Shown in pieces: positions 11,184 through 20,031 of a stretch of DNA of 64,000 bases. Each line of letters begins with the position of its first letter. The stretch's first letter is position 1. Made by a program: the position numbers and the translations under genes. The notes under the pieces were generated by a model. The model did not search any database. It was given only the letters and a program-made list of their open reading frames with translations, and was not told where the DNA came from. This DNA comes from Winogradskyella tangerina (GTDB lineage: Bacteria > Bacteroidota > Bacteroidia > Flavobacteriales > Flavobacteriaceae): NCBI RefSeq assembly GCF_003260205.1, contig NZ_QERF01000009.1, positions 1-64,000 of the forward strand, in the 5' to 3' direction.

Positions 11184-11924
11184 TTATTGAAGTTGCTGGT
11201 CTATCAATTTAATTAATTCTCTGATCTCATGTTGAGTTTCTATTAAAATTTCGGATTGAGATTGTGTAGTCATTAGCATACTGAATAAGTAGGCATACAC
11301 TTTTGGGTCTTCGTGTAAAGTGACCTCAGATATATCCTTAAGGTTGGAGTTATGATTAATTAGTTCTTTTACTGATTGATTGTTAAAGCCTGCAACTGCT
11401 ACATAGTCGCCGAGCTGTCTTGCACGTTGTTTTACACTTTCTTGAGTGGTGGTATTAAATTCTTTTTTGTAGTATTTAGATAATTCTGTTCTTAGATTTC
11501 TATCCGAAATAAGATCTATATTTTCTGCGCCCACCATATTATCGAAGGCAATTCTATTTGGTTCAAAAACGTCGTAAAAGGTTAGGGTATACATATATTT
11601 TAGAATACTTGGCATGTAAATTTCGGGATCGGTGTTATGCTCTAAAGTGTAAAACATAGAATCGGTTAATATTGATTTTGTTTCGTTGAATTCAACCACG
11701 TCATCAATGGATTCTATATCGTCGGTAAGATTTACTTTTATGTCCTTGAGGTAACTCAATTCTTTGTTGGAACGCACGCGTCTGTCATTCCAACTATTAA
11801 CCTGAAAGGCCAAAAGGATTCCGATCATGACAAGGAGGATTTCTCCAATGGCGTATTTAAAATATTTTCCCATTTGATTTTGTTCAATTAGGGATTTGCG
11901 TATATGTCTGAAGATTTTAATCAT
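11184..11924 (-). CDS. DUF6090 family single-pass membrane protein (copy B)
   Basis: 246 residues. The family N-terminus is MIKIFRHIRKSLIEQN, followed by a transmembrane segment (YFKYAIGEILLVMIGILLAFQVNSWND, about 21-45) and a helical domain facing the periplasm. The start overlaps the end of copy A by 8 bp (ATGATTAA on the coding strand), so the pair is co-translated. 47 bp separate it from the sortilin-like gene, probably in the same transcript. The family has no known activity. Confidence 0.85.
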   Translation of the reverse strand: MIKIFRHIRKSLIEQNQMGKYFKYAIGEILLVMIGILLAFQVNSWNDRRVRSNKELSYLKDIKVNLTDDIESIDDVVEFNETKSILTDSMFYTLEHNTDPEIYMPSILKYMYTLTFYDVFEPNRIAFDNMVGAENIDLISDRNLRTELSKYYKKEFNTTTQESVKQRARQLGDYVAVAGFNNQSVKELINHNSNLKDISEVTLHEDPKVYAYLFSMLMTTQSQSEILIETQHEIRELIKLIDQQLQ

Positions 11925-12651
11925 ACTTTTTCAGTTCAAATTCAATAAGATTAATAATAGAATCGTTAAACTTCTCCACATAATTAAGCGTTCTCTTGGC
12001 AGAATTAGAAACCCATAAACGGTCTACAGTTATATTTTGAAATTCTCTATTTCGTAATAATCCTAGAGAATCTACTTCAAAATGTTCCTGAGGATATTTA
12101 TCAGATTCTTGAACAATTAAAGGCACATACTGTTGATGTATTTTTCGCTGCTGAATAACTAAGTCTGTCATTCCAGATTCATGGGTGTGATATAATTTAA
12201 AGACAATCGGCAACTGCTTAATGGTTTGTACTAATGAACTGTTTGATAGCAGATCGAAATTTAAGCCAGATTGAGTTTCGTCTGTCGAATAAAGTAATTC
12301 AACTCGAGGGGTATATAAGTTCTGAATTGAATCGAAGACTTTGACTGAAGGAACTGCAACTTTTGGTCCGGTATGTCTCAAAATAACATCGAGATACGAA
12401 GTATTGATTTTATATTGTTCTTTATACGACGTTAGTGCTAATTGATTCTTTTTAAAATCGTTATGCAATTGATTTAAAAACAAGCGTTCTTTAGCACGAT
12501 TTTTCCGATTTTCGTTACTATTATTAACCTGTAGCGCAATCAAGATCCCAATTACAACTAGAATTATTTCACCTAATGCATACAGCAAGTACTTCGAAAA
12601 TTTATTTTCGGAGAGGAGTCGTTGACGTATTTTTCGAAAGAATTTAATCAT
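11917..12651 (-). CDS. DUF6090 family single-pass membrane protein (copy A)
   Basis: 244 residues from the ATG at 12651, the position where the conserved MIKFFRKIRQRLLSENKFSKY begins. An upstream in-frame extension of eight residues is possible, but its codons come from the REP-like element at 12661-12687, so I reject it. A transmembrane helix (ALGEIILVVIGILIALQVNN) lies at about 24-43, followed by a helical domain. The start lies 10 bp from the repeat, so insertion must have replaced or kept a minimal leader. It overlaps copy B by 8 bp. Confidence 0.85.
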   Translation of the reverse strand: MIKFFRKIRQRLLSENKFSKYLLYALGEIILVVIGILIALQVNNSNENRKNRAKERLFLNQLHNDFKKNQLALTSYKEQYKINTSYLDVILRHTGPKVAVPSVKVFDSIQNLYTPRVELLYSTDETQSGLNFDLLSNSSLVQTIKQLPIVFKLYHTHESGMTDLVIQQRKIHQQYVPLIVQESDKYPQEHFEVDSLGLLRNREFQNITVDRLWVSNSAKRTLNYVEKFNDSIINLIEFELKKYD

Positions 12652-12660
12652 AGTTTTATC

Positions 12661-12687
12661 TGTCATTCCGCACATGTTGCGGAATCC
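12661..12687 (-). repeat. Short REP-like palindrome, outer TGTCATT end to the left
   Basis: The sequence starts TGTCATTCCGCA and ends TGCGGAATCCA. ATTCCGCA and TGCGGAAT form a perfect 8-bp stem with a 5-base loop. The ends match the palindromes at 61.8-62.3 kb although the stem bases differ. It forms the left half of an inverted pair with the long element at 12712. Confidence 0.8.
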
Positions 12688-12711
12688 ATTTTAGAGTTTG
12701 TAACGTCATGC

Positions 12712-12769
12712 AGATTCCTGCCTTGTTCCTCCGCAAAAGCTTCAGCGACACGAGGGCGCAGAAATGACA
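12712..12769 (+). repeat. Long REP-like palindromic element, right half of inverted pair
   Basis: This is close to the 59-bp element at 62222-62280, with only a few substitutions. It has outer arms AGATTCCTGCC and GCGCAGAAATGACA and an inner region centred on AAGCTT. With the short element at 12661-12687 it forms a head-to-head pair with TGTCATT at both outer ends, separated by about 24 bp. This is the arrangement of a REPIN or MITE without a gene. Confidence 0.8.
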
Positions 12770-12819
12770 AAACGTTCGATTTATTAATGAGCGACGGATA
12801 TGTCTAAAGAATTTAATCA

Positions 12820-13629
12820 TTATTCCACATTTACTTTTGCTATAATCCGCAATGGTGCGCCACTTCCATCCTTAATTTTCATCGGCAGTGCAATCACTTC
12901 AAAATCTTTTGGCGGTAGTTGATCAAGATTAGTAATATTTTCAAATGCCGGAATATTTTCAGACAGTAAGATTACATGACTTTTAAAATACTCAGACTGC
13001 CCATAATCTATACTTGGTGTATCAATTCCAATAGCATTTATACTTCTGTTTTCTACAAGCCATTTAGCCGCTTCAGGTGAAAGGCCAGGGAAATGTAAAA
13101 GTTTAATGGCCTCTGGCCCGCGTTGATCGGTTCCTAGATATTTTAGTTTATCAGGGTAGTGTTTTGAATGTCCGGTGTCTAAGAGAATAATAATGCCTTC
13201 CGGAATTTCACCATAGGTGTTTTCCCAATTTTTGAAATCGTCAACACTCACTAAATAATCTGGATTACCATCAGCATTTTTGGAAACATCAATTTTTATT
13301 GCCGGACCAACAAGTCGTTCTAATGGAATTTCTTCCACAGACTGCTTACCCTCCGAAAAATGAATGGGTGCATCGATGTGCGTTCCGCCATGTTCAGCGG
13401 TTTCAAAGTTGTTTGCCGCGTAGAAAAAGCCTTTATCCGTATGACCTTTCGCAACTACATCTAACTTAAATTCTTTGGCAGTAACCCAATACACCGTTTC
13501 TTCGGAAAACGTATGACTAAGATCTATGATCTTGGTTTCAATTGAATTATATTCAGGTTGTTCGGCTGCTTTTTCACAAGAAAAAATTAGGCAATACAAA
13601 GCAGTGAAACATAAAATATTGAATTTCAT
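12820..13629 (-). CDS. Cyclase-family (kynurenine formamidase-like) lipoprotein
   Basis: 269 residues. The leader ends LIFS-Cys18, so it is a lipoprotein. The cyclase/formamidase fold is shown by the metal motif HGGTHIDAPIHF (residues 80-91: His80, His84, Asp86, His90), by IIDLSHTFSEETVYW near the start and by the later GIDTPSIDYG. Such enzymes hydrolyse amides or esters with a bound divalent metal; the substrate cannot be read from sequence. An extracytoplasmic location makes a role in tryptophan catabolism less likely. It is coupled by TAATG to the truncated DUF6090 stub. Confidence 0.85.
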   Translation of the reverse strand: MKFNILCFTALYCLIFSCEKAAEQPEYNSIETKIIDLSHTFSEETVYWVTAKEFKLDVVAKGHTDKGFFYAANNFETAEHGGTHIDAPIHFSEGKQSVEEIPLERLVGPAIKIDVSKNADGNPDYLVSVDDFKNWENTYGEIPEGIIILLDTGHSKHYPDKLKYLGTDQRGPEAIKLLHFPGLSPEAAKWLVENRSINAIGIDTPSIDYGQSEYFKSHVILLSENIPAFENITNLDQLPPKDFEVIALPMKIKDGSGAPLRIIAKVNVE

Positions 13630-13766
13630 ATTCTGAAAAATTTCGGGTTAATAAATGGGTATAAAAGATGTGGTCACTTGTTAGGGTAAACAAGCAGATA
13701 CAGTTGATGGTGTCCTTGAGGTTGGTTAACTATTTGTACTTAAAGATATTAAAATGTTACAAACAA

Positions 13767-14846
13767 TTAGTTTTCATAGATCCCAATTGTTATTTCGCCC
13801 TTGTCATTCATGGTGGCTCTGTACATGCCGGCTGTGTTAAATTCTGCCACCATGTTCCCATTTTTATCAACGGCAACAATACCACCGTCACCGCCTAGAT
13901 CAGCAACCTTATCAAGAACAATTTTTGCAGCTTCTTTTAGGCTTAATCCTTTGTAATCCATAAGAGCAGAAATATCGTGTGCTACTTGAGCTCTGATGAA
14001 GTATTCTCCCCATCCTGTACTAGATACAGCACAAGTTTCATTGTTAGCATAAGTGCCACTTCCAATGATTGGTGCATCACCAATTCTTCCGTAGCGCTTG
14101 TTAGTCATGCCACCAGTGCTAGTTCCAGCTGCGAGGTTGCCATTTTTGTCGAGTGCAGCGCAACCAACAGTTCCGAACTTAGCATTTTTAATATCCGCAT
14201 CGTAAAAGTCCAAGTAAGCCGATTCGGTATCTACTTTGCCAGCTTTCTCTGCTTCACGAACTTTTACACGCTTTAAGGATTCTAAACGTCGGTCTGTATG
14301 AAAATAGGAAGGGTCGACTAAAGTTAATCCCTGTTCTTCGGCAAAGATCTCAGCGCCTTCACCTGAAAGCATCACATGTTTTGAATTTTCCATCACTGCT
14401 CTTGCCAAATTAATTGGATTTCTCACTGTGGTGGTACCTGCAGAAGCGCCCGCATTTAAAGTTTCTCCATCCATAATAGATGCATCTAACTCATTGGTTT
14501 CGGCATTAGTAAATACAGCGCCTTTACCTGCGTTAAACAAAGGTGAATCTTCCATCACATTAATGGTCTTTTCAACAGCATCTAGACTGCTTCCGCCATT
14601 TTTTAAAATTTCATAACCAACTCTTATGGCTTCCTCCAATTTGGCTTTATAAGCCGCTTCTTTTTCAGGCGTCATATTTTTTCTCAATATGGTACCAGCA
14701 CCTCCATGAATAATAATTGCGAATTCAGGTTTCTCTGATGAGACTTCAACATTATTTCCCGAAGCTGCAAGGTCCTTTGAGTTACTTTCATTTTTACACG
14801 AAAAGTAGAAACACATAACAAGAACAAATGGAATAATTTTCTTCAT
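13767..14846 (-). CDS. Isoaspartyl peptidase / L-asparaginase lipoprotein (Ntn hydrolase)
   Basis: 359 residues with lipoprotein leader (FYFS-Cys17). It belongs to the plant-type asparaginase family. HGGAGTI (47-53) is the usual N-terminal signature. The autocleavage site is FGTVGCAA, with Thr226 as the expected nucleophile after self-cleavage, and GTSTGGMTNKRYGRIGDAPIIG follows. These enzymes release aspartate from isoaspartyl dipeptides and hydrolyse asparagine. The exported form suggests peptide scavenging in the periplasm. The gene is alone: 137 bp separate it from the cyclase, with no visible hairpin between. Confidence 0.92.
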   Translation of the reverse strand: MKKIIPFVLVMCFYFSCKNESNSKDLAASGNNVEVSSEKPEFAIIIHGGAGTILRKNMTPEKEAAYKAKLEEAIRVGYEILKNGGSSLDAVEKTINVMEDSPLFNAGKGAVFTNAETNELDASIMDGETLNAGASAGTTTVRNPINLARAVMENSKHVMLSGEGAEIFAEEQGLTLVDPSYFHTDRRLESLKRVKVREAEKAGKVDTESAYLDFYDADIKNAKFGTVGCAALDKNGNLAAGTSTGGMTNKRYGRIGDAPIIGSGTYANNETCAVSSTGWGEYFIRAQVAHDISALMDYKGLSLKEAAKIVLDKVADLGGDGGIVAVDKNGNMVAEFNTAGMYRATMNDKGEITIGIYEN

Positions 14847-14967
14847 AACAGTTGTGAATTTTAAAGTGCTCTAAAGTTACATTTTTACTGGTCAAGCTTC
14901 AAGTAAAACTGAGTTTTTATTAGTAATTTTATGCCATAATTTAATAATTCATAAAAAACATACATAT

Positions 14968-16521
14968 ATGCAAGCAGTTGCTACGGATTTCGGAATAAAA
15001 GAGGCTTTAGCTCAATTGGGGATTAAAGAAATTAATGAGGGTACTTCAACAGGCTCTAATAATTTTTCAAATGGTGAATTAATTGCATCGTATTCTCCAG
15101 TTGATGGTCAGTTGATCGCTAAAGTAAAATCATCAACTAAAGAGGATTATGAAAAGGCGATGTCTGCTGCAACTGAGGCTTTTAAAACTTGGCGAGTGAT
15201 GCCCGCTCCACAACGCGGAGAAATTGTGCGTCAGTTTGGCGAAAAACTTAGAGAAAAGAAAGAGGCATTGGGGAAATTGGTATCCTATGAAATGGGTAAA
15301 TCTTACCAAGAGGGATTAGGTGAAGTTCAGGAAATGATAGATATCTGCGATTTTGCAGTCGGGTTATCACGCCAGCTTCATGGTTTAACGATGCATTCAG
15401 AACGACCAGGTCATCGCATGTACGAACAGTATCACCCACTTGGTGTAGTCGGGATCATTTCAGCCTTTAACTTTCCGGTAGCTGTTTGGTCTTGGAATAC
15501 TGCTCTGGCTTGGATTTGCGGTGATACATGTATCTGGAAACCTTCAGAAAAAACCCCGGTTTGCGGCGTAGCTTGCCAGAATATCATTGCTGAAGTTCTT
15601 GCAGAAAACAACTTACCTGAAGGCATCTCTTGTCTCATCAACGGCGATTATCGTGTCGGCGAAATGATGACCAAAGATACCCGCGTTCCTCTAGTTTCTG
15701 CTACAGGATCAACACGAATGGGTAAAATTGTAGCTAAGGAAGTTGCGGGTCGTTTAGGTAAATCTTTATTAGAATTAGGAGGTAATAATGCCATCATTGT
15801 TACGCCAGATGCCGATATCAAAATGACGGTTATTGGAGCTGTTTTTGGTGCTGTTGGTACAGCTGGTCAGCGTTGTACAAGTACGCGTCGTTTAATTGTT
15901 CACGAATCGATTTACGATCAGGTAAAAAACGCCGTTGTCGATGCCTACAAGCAATTGCGAATTGGAAATCCTTTAGATGAGAATAATCATGTTGGTCCAT
16001 TGATTGATACCGATGCCGTAAAGATGTACGAAGCTGCATTACAAAAAGTAGTCGAAGAAGGCGGAAATGTTGTTGTTGAAGGTGGTGTGCTTTCAGGCGA
16101 AGGATTTGAAAGTGGATGTTATGTAAAACCTGCCATTGCTGAGGCTGATAATACATTTGAAATTGTTCAGCATGAAACCTTTGCACCAGTATTATATCTT
16201 TTGAAATACTCTGGAGATGTAACCAATGCTATCGACATTCAAAATGGGGTTGCGCAAGGATTGTCTTCGGCAATTATGACCAATAATTTGCGTGAAGCTG
16301 AACGTTTCTTATCACATGCAGGTTCAGATTGTGGTATTGCTAATGTTAATATCGGAACTTCAGGAGCAGAGATTGGTGGTGCCTTTGGTGGTGAAAAAGA
16401 GACTGGTGGCGGTCGTGAATCTGGTTCTGATGCCTGGAAGATCTACATGCGTCGCCAGACAAATACCATTAATTACACCACTGAATTGCCATTAGCGCAG
16501 GGTATTAAGTTTGATTTGTAA
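14968..16521 (+). CDS. amaB: ALDH7-type aldehyde dehydrogenase (alpha-aminoadipic semialdehyde dehydrogenase)
   Basis: 517 residues, cytoplasmic, NAD-dependent. Catalytic residues are in place: Asn168 in SAFNFP, Glu269 in LELGG and Cys303 in GQRCTS. The long N-terminus (FGIKEALAQLGI), the motif WKPSEKTPVC and the C-terminal GGEKETGGGRESGSDAWK fit the antiquitin (ALDH7) branch, which oxidises alpha-aminoadipic semialdehyde in lysine breakdown. The substrate is therefore inferred from subfamily. It is followed 9 bp later by a small secreted-protein gene, probably on the same message. Confidence 0.85.
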   Translation: MQAVATDFGIKEALAQLGIKEINEGTSTGSNNFSNGELIASYSPVDGQLIAKVKSSTKEDYEKAMSAATEAFKTWRVMPAPQRGEIVRQFGEKLREKKEALGKLVSYEMGKSYQEGLGEVQEMIDICDFAVGLSRQLHGLTMHSERPGHRMYEQYHPLGVVGIISAFNFPVAVWSWNTALAWICGDTCIWKPSEKTPVCGVACQNIIAEVLAENNLPEGISCLINGDYRVGEMMTKDTRVPLVSATGSTRMGKIVAKEVAGRLGKSLLELGGNNAIIVTPDADIKMTVIGAVFGAVGTAGQRCTSTRRLIVHESIYDQVKNAVVDAYKQLRIGNPLDENNHVGPLIDTDAVKMYEAALQKVVEEGGNVVVEGGVLSGEGFESGCYVKPAIAEADNTFEIVQHETFAPVLYLLKYSGDVTNAIDIQNGVAQGLSSAIMTNNLREAERFLSHAGSDCGIANVNIGTSGAEIGGAFGGEKETGGGRESGSDAWKIYMRRQTNTINYTTELPLAQGIKFDL

Positions 16522-16530
16522 TTCGTCTGA

Positions 16531-17049
16531 ATGAAAATTCTATTCTCATTCGTTAGTTTAATCATTGGGCTCCATGTATTTGGACAATCTGAGGTTAATT
16601 ATAAACAGATCGATTCATTAGGTCAATTGTTTACCGCTCAGCTTAAAAAAGGTGAGCTCGACCAATTTAAGAATACAACACCTCCAGAAAATACCTGGAC
16701 CTACGATAGACTTCTCGATTACAAGAATGCACTTAATGATGAGGATATAACGATTTATATGGGTGATTTTGTTGAGCCATCAACAGTAGAAAATCTTTAT
16801 GCTTATAATTTATTTGCTTTCACAAAATCGCAGGAGTCAGATAGTTACTCCTATTATTTTGCTGCCGTGGTGAGCGTAGATGTTAGTGGTGACCAACCGA
16901 GAATTGTAGGGTGTTATCTTTTTACAGAGCGGGAAGCTCTTAAGAGTTGGTGGAAACATGTGTTTGGGTTTTATTACAATGAGACCAATAAAGACATACC
17001 TGAGGCTTATGGCCACCCTACTTGTCCGCCTCCGCCATTTAAAGACTAA
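16531..17049 (+). CDS. Small secreted protein of unknown function
   Basis: 172 residues with a signal peptide (ILFSFVSLIIGLHVFGQ). The mature part is alpha/beta, rich in aromatic residues, and ends in a Pro-rich tail (HPTCPPPPFKD). I do not recognise a family. It begins 9 bp after the aldehyde dehydrogenase stop and is closed by a strong hairpin terminator at 17067, so it is the last gene of that unit. Confidence 0.65.
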   Translation: MKILFSFVSLIIGLHVFGQSEVNYKQIDSLGQLFTAQLKKGELDQFKNTTPPENTWTYDRLLDYKNALNDEDITIYMGDFVEPSTVENLYAYNLFAFTKSQESDSYSYYFAAVVSVDVSGDQPRIVGCYLFTEREALKSWWKHVFGFYYNETNKDIPEAYGHPTCPPPPFKD

Positions 17050-17066
17050 CAGAATAAAAGTATGAG

Positions 17067-17099
17067 AAAAGCCGTTTCTATATTTGAAACGGCTTTTTT
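17067..17099 (+). terminator. Rho-independent terminator
   Basis: AAAAGCCGTTTC and GAAACGGCTTTT form a 12-bp stem around a 7-base loop, followed by a T run. It ends the aldehyde dehydrogenase unit and runs directly into the ATG of the next small gene. Confidence 0.88.
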
Positions 17100-17357
17100 A
17101 TGTTAAGAAAACAACTTCTTTGTTTAATCGTTATCAGCTTTATTATTACAAATATTGTAGCCTTTTTAGACGAAGGTATCCGCACGTTTGATTATCTTAC
17201 ACGTATTGGTGATTGGATTGCACTGCTCATTTATACGGTACTTTTTCTTATTCTGCCGATGATAATATTTTTCATGATAAAAGATGAAAATAGACGATTT
17301 TATGGGGCTTTAATTGGATTTGTTCCAACGGTATTTTTAATACTTCCAAATCTATAA
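17100..17357 (+). CDS. Small integral membrane protein
   Basis: 85 residues with three hydrophobic segments (about 7-22, 37-59 and 67-83) and the linker KDENRRFYG. No family recognised. The ATG sits on the last base of the terminator at 17067-17099, so there is no room for a leader beyond the hairpin. Either it is read from transcripts that pass the terminator, or translation starts later. It could also be a chance ORF, but the clean membrane pattern supports a gene. Confidence 0.5.
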   Translation: MLRKQLLCLIVISFIITNIVAFLDEGIRTFDYLTRIGDWIALLIYTVLFLILPMIIFFMIKDENRRFYGALIGFVPTVFLILPNL

Positions 17358-17419
17358 TTTACTTTAGGAATGGTTTTTGGTATCATTAAACCATTAGGAA
17401 AGGATATAGTCTAAGCAAT

Positions 17420-18793
17420 ATGACAACTACAGAAATTCAACATTTATATTGGCGTGCAGGTTTTGGAATTGATCCGAAATCAATGAAGAAATTGCCTTTA
17501 GATAGAGAAGAGGTAGTTGATGAGCTTTTCAAAAACTCTAAATCCGTAACTCCATTATATATTGATCTGTCTTATTTAGACGGCGTCACGCCATTAGACC
17601 TAAAAAAGTTTCCTTCACTAGCGAGTGAACTCCTTGAGAAAAGTAAGGTTAAGAACATAGATCTGTCCATTGCATGGATTAAACACATGATCAATCCTAA
17701 AGAAGTACTTCGAGAACGAATGACCCTTTTCTGGGCAACACATTTTGTGTGTAGAGACAATAACCCAAAGCATATGCTTCATTATAACAACACGCTTAGA
17801 ACCTATGCCTTAGGAGATTTTAGGGCATTTGTTAAAGCAGTTTCAAAAGAAGCCAGTATGCTCAAATATCTCAATGGAAAGCAGAATAAGAAGAAAAAGC
17901 CTAATGAAAACTTCGCTCGAGAGCTAATGGAGCTGTTCACACTGGGCGAAGGTCATTACACTGAAAAAGACATTAGAGAGAGTGCTAGAGCATTCACCGG
18001 ATATGATCATGATTTTCAGGGAGAATTTAAATTTAGGAAGTTACAACACGATTATGGATACAAAACGTTTTTCAATAGAAGAGGTCGGTTTGATGGAGAC
18101 GACATCATCGATATTATTCTAAGAGACAAGCGTTGTGCATTTTTCATTTCTGAAAAGGTATACCGTTACTTCGTTAATCCTAAACCTAATAAGGCACATA
18201 TTGCAGCTATGGCTAAAGTGTTCTATAAGGATTACAGCATTGAAGACCTCATGCGATTTGTGTTTACGTCGGATTGGTTTTATCATTCGGAAAATATAGG
18301 CTCAAAAATAAAATCACCAATAGATCTTGTTGTTGGTATGGCGAGTACGGTGCCCGTGAAGTTTGAAAGGAAAAGAGATCTAATCTTCATTCAAAGAGTA
18401 TTGGGGCAGGTCTTATTAAACCCTCCTAATGTAGCTGGTTGGAAAGGTGATAAAGCTTGGATCGATGCCAATACTATCATGGTACGCTTAAAACTTCCTT
18501 CACTTTTGTTGAATAATGCGCTAATATCCTTGAAGGAATATGGAGACTTCAACGATCGTTTCAGGGAGCGGTATTTCAAAAAAAGTAAAAACAAATTACC
18601 ATTTAAAACCTCTCCTGATTGGAATCAGTTTGTAATAAAATATGAAGCTGTAGATACAGATCAACTTTCAGAATATATCATACAAGGAACTATTAATAAC
18701 GGTACTGCCGATTATTTAAAATCACTAAGTAAATCGTCTAAACGCGATTATTGCGTTCAATTAATGTCAATCCCTGAATATCAAATGTGCTAG
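17420..18793 (+). CDS. DUF1800 family protein
   Basis: 457 residues. DUF1800 features are the N-terminal LYWRAGFG, the WATHFVCRDNNPKHMLHYNNTLR block, NFARELMELFTLGEGHYTEKDIRESARAFTG (about 166-196), and LNPPNVAGWKGDKAW near residue 333. No signal peptide is evident. The family occurs as a two-gene unit with DUF1501 proteins in many bacteria; its biochemical role is unknown. The stop lies 2 bp before the ATG of the DUF1501 gene. Confidence 0.9.
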   Translation: MTTTEIQHLYWRAGFGIDPKSMKKLPLDREEVVDELFKNSKSVTPLYIDLSYLDGVTPLDLKKFPSLASELLEKSKVKNIDLSIAWIKHMINPKEVLRERMTLFWATHFVCRDNNPKHMLHYNNTLRTYALGDFRAFVKAVSKEASMLKYLNGKQNKKKKPNENFARELMELFTLGEGHYTEKDIRESARAFTGYDHDFQGEFKFRKLQHDYGYKTFFNRRGRFDGDDIIDIILRDKRCAFFISEKVYRYFVNPKPNKAHIAAMAKVFYKDYSIEDLMRFVFTSDWFYHSENIGSKIKSPIDLVVGMASTVPVKFERKRDLIFIQRVLGQVLLNPPNVAGWKGDKAWIDANTIMVRLKLPSLLLNNALISLKEYGDFNDRFRERYFKKSKNKLPFKTSPDWNQFVIKYEAVDTDQLSEYIIQGTINNGTADYLKSLSKSSKRDYCVQLMSIPEYQMC

Positions 18794-18795
18794 TT

Positions 18796-19983
18796 ATGGA
18801 TAGAAGAAAATTTATAAAAGATACAGCCCTTGCTAGCAGCCTGTTATTTGTGCCAAGTTTTGTTAGAGCATTTGAGGAGATTCCTTCTGTAAATCTTGGA
18901 TACAGACGTTTGGTGATTGTTCAATTATCAGGTGGTAATGACGGTCTTAATACAATTATACCTTACAGAAACGACCTGTATTATAATGCAAGACCACGAC
19001 TTGCCATCACAAAGAATATCATAAAGGTAAATGAGCAATATGGTTTCCATCCAAGTTTAAAAGCATTAAGACCTTTGTTTGATAATGGCGAACTTTCAAT
19101 TATAAATAATGTTGGTTACCCAAATCCGGTAAGATCACATTTTAGGTCAATGGATATTTGGCAATCTGGCAGTAATGCCGATCAATATTTACAAACCGGA
19201 TGGTTAGGGCGCTACATGGACACCGCTGGATCAAAACCATATAATGCCATCGAAACCTCTACACAATTAAGTTTGGCCATGAAGGGCGAGCATTTTAATG
19301 GAATTGCAACAAACAATTATAAGGTACTTCACAATACCTCTAAAGATCCATATTTTAGAAGTGTTCTGAAACATTATAACGATAAGCACTTAAGTGAACA
19401 TAATTTGGGATATCTCTATAAATCGATGATCGAAGCAAAGTCCTCAGCAAAATATATTTATGAAAATACGAAGGTAAAATTATCGCAGCAGGAGTATCCT
19501 CAAAACAACTTTGCAAAACAACTTAAAAGTGTAGCGCAGTTTATAAATTCGAGATTAGAGACTAAAGTGTTTTATACGTCATTAGATGGATTTGACACAC
19601 ATGCTAATCAGCCCAATAGGCAGAAAAATTTATTATCTCAGTATGCCGAAAGCATGTCGGCGTTCGTAAAAGATTTAAAACAAAACGGCACTTTTGATGA
19701 TACGTTGATCTTAACCTTTTCTGAATTTGGACGCCGTGTAAAACAAAATGCTGCAAACGGCACTGATCATGGTGCTGCCAATAATGTTTTTGTTATTGGG
19801 AAGCATCTGAAAAAAGCAGGATTTTATAATAAACTAGCCAGCCTGAGTGATCTCGATAATAATGGTGATTTGAAATATGAGATCGATTTCAGAGCAGTTT
19901 ATGCTACTATTTTAAGTCATTGGTTAGATGCTGACGATGATATAGTTCTCCTTAAAAACTATAAAAAGCTTCAATTTATTTAA
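18796..19983 (+). CDS. DUF1501 family exported protein
   Basis: 395 residues from the ATG at 18796. The frame is open from a GTG at 18787, but the leader MDRRKFIKDTALASSLLFVPSFVRA shows the natural start. The twin-Arg followed by a hydrophobic core suggests Tat export. DUF1501 motifs include VIVQLSGGNDGLNTIIPY, VRSHFRSMDIWQSG, LDGFDTHANQ and LTFSEFGRRVKQNA, and the fold is related to alkaline phosphatase/sulfatase enzymes. It is paired with the DUF1800 gene; the partner function is unknown. Confidence 0.9.
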   Translation: MDRRKFIKDTALASSLLFVPSFVRAFEEIPSVNLGYRRLVIVQLSGGNDGLNTIIPYRNDLYYNARPRLAITKNIIKVNEQYGFHPSLKALRPLFDNGELSIINNVGYPNPVRSHFRSMDIWQSGSNADQYLQTGWLGRYMDTAGSKPYNAIETSTQLSLAMKGEHFNGIATNNYKVLHNTSKDPYFRSVLKHYNDKHLSEHNLGYLYKSMIEAKSSAKYIYENTKVKLSQQEYPQNNFAKQLKSVAQFINSRLETKVFYTSLDGFDTHANQPNRQKNLLSQYAESMSAFVKDLKQNGTFDDTLILTFSEFGRRVKQNAANGTDHGAANNVFVIGKHLKKAGFYNKLASLSDLDNNGDLKYEIDFRAVYATILSHWLDADDDIVLLKNYKKLQFI

Positions 19984-20031
19984 TGGTGTCTTAGTCTTTT
20001 TTTATGTAGCTTTGAGAAAAGCAATGCAAAA

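Larger units (their letters stand above)
12656..12820 (-). pseudogene. Stub of a fourth DUF6090 gene, truncated by a REP-like element pair
   Basis: The ATG at 12818-12820 overlaps the stop of the cyclase gene (TAATG) and starts MIKFFRHIRRSLIN, the DUF6090 N-terminal signature. After about 14-16 codons the frame runs into the repeat pair at 12661-12769 and stops at 12656, giving a 54-residue product that is mostly translated repeat. The transmembrane segment and main domain are missing. I read it as a once-intact gene coupled to the cyclase whose body was lost when the element arrived or by later deletion. Confidence 0.75.

Noticed and set aside
12622..12807. 61-residue plus-strand ORF
   Set aside because: Antisense to DUF6090 sequence and composed largely of the repeat pair.
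18787..18795. Upstream non-ATG starts for several genes (18787, 23478, 28028, 31815, 34388, 40645, 48016, 49298, 50447, 58334, 12675)
   Set aside because: In each case an internal ATG fits the signal peptide, the family start or the promoter position better.
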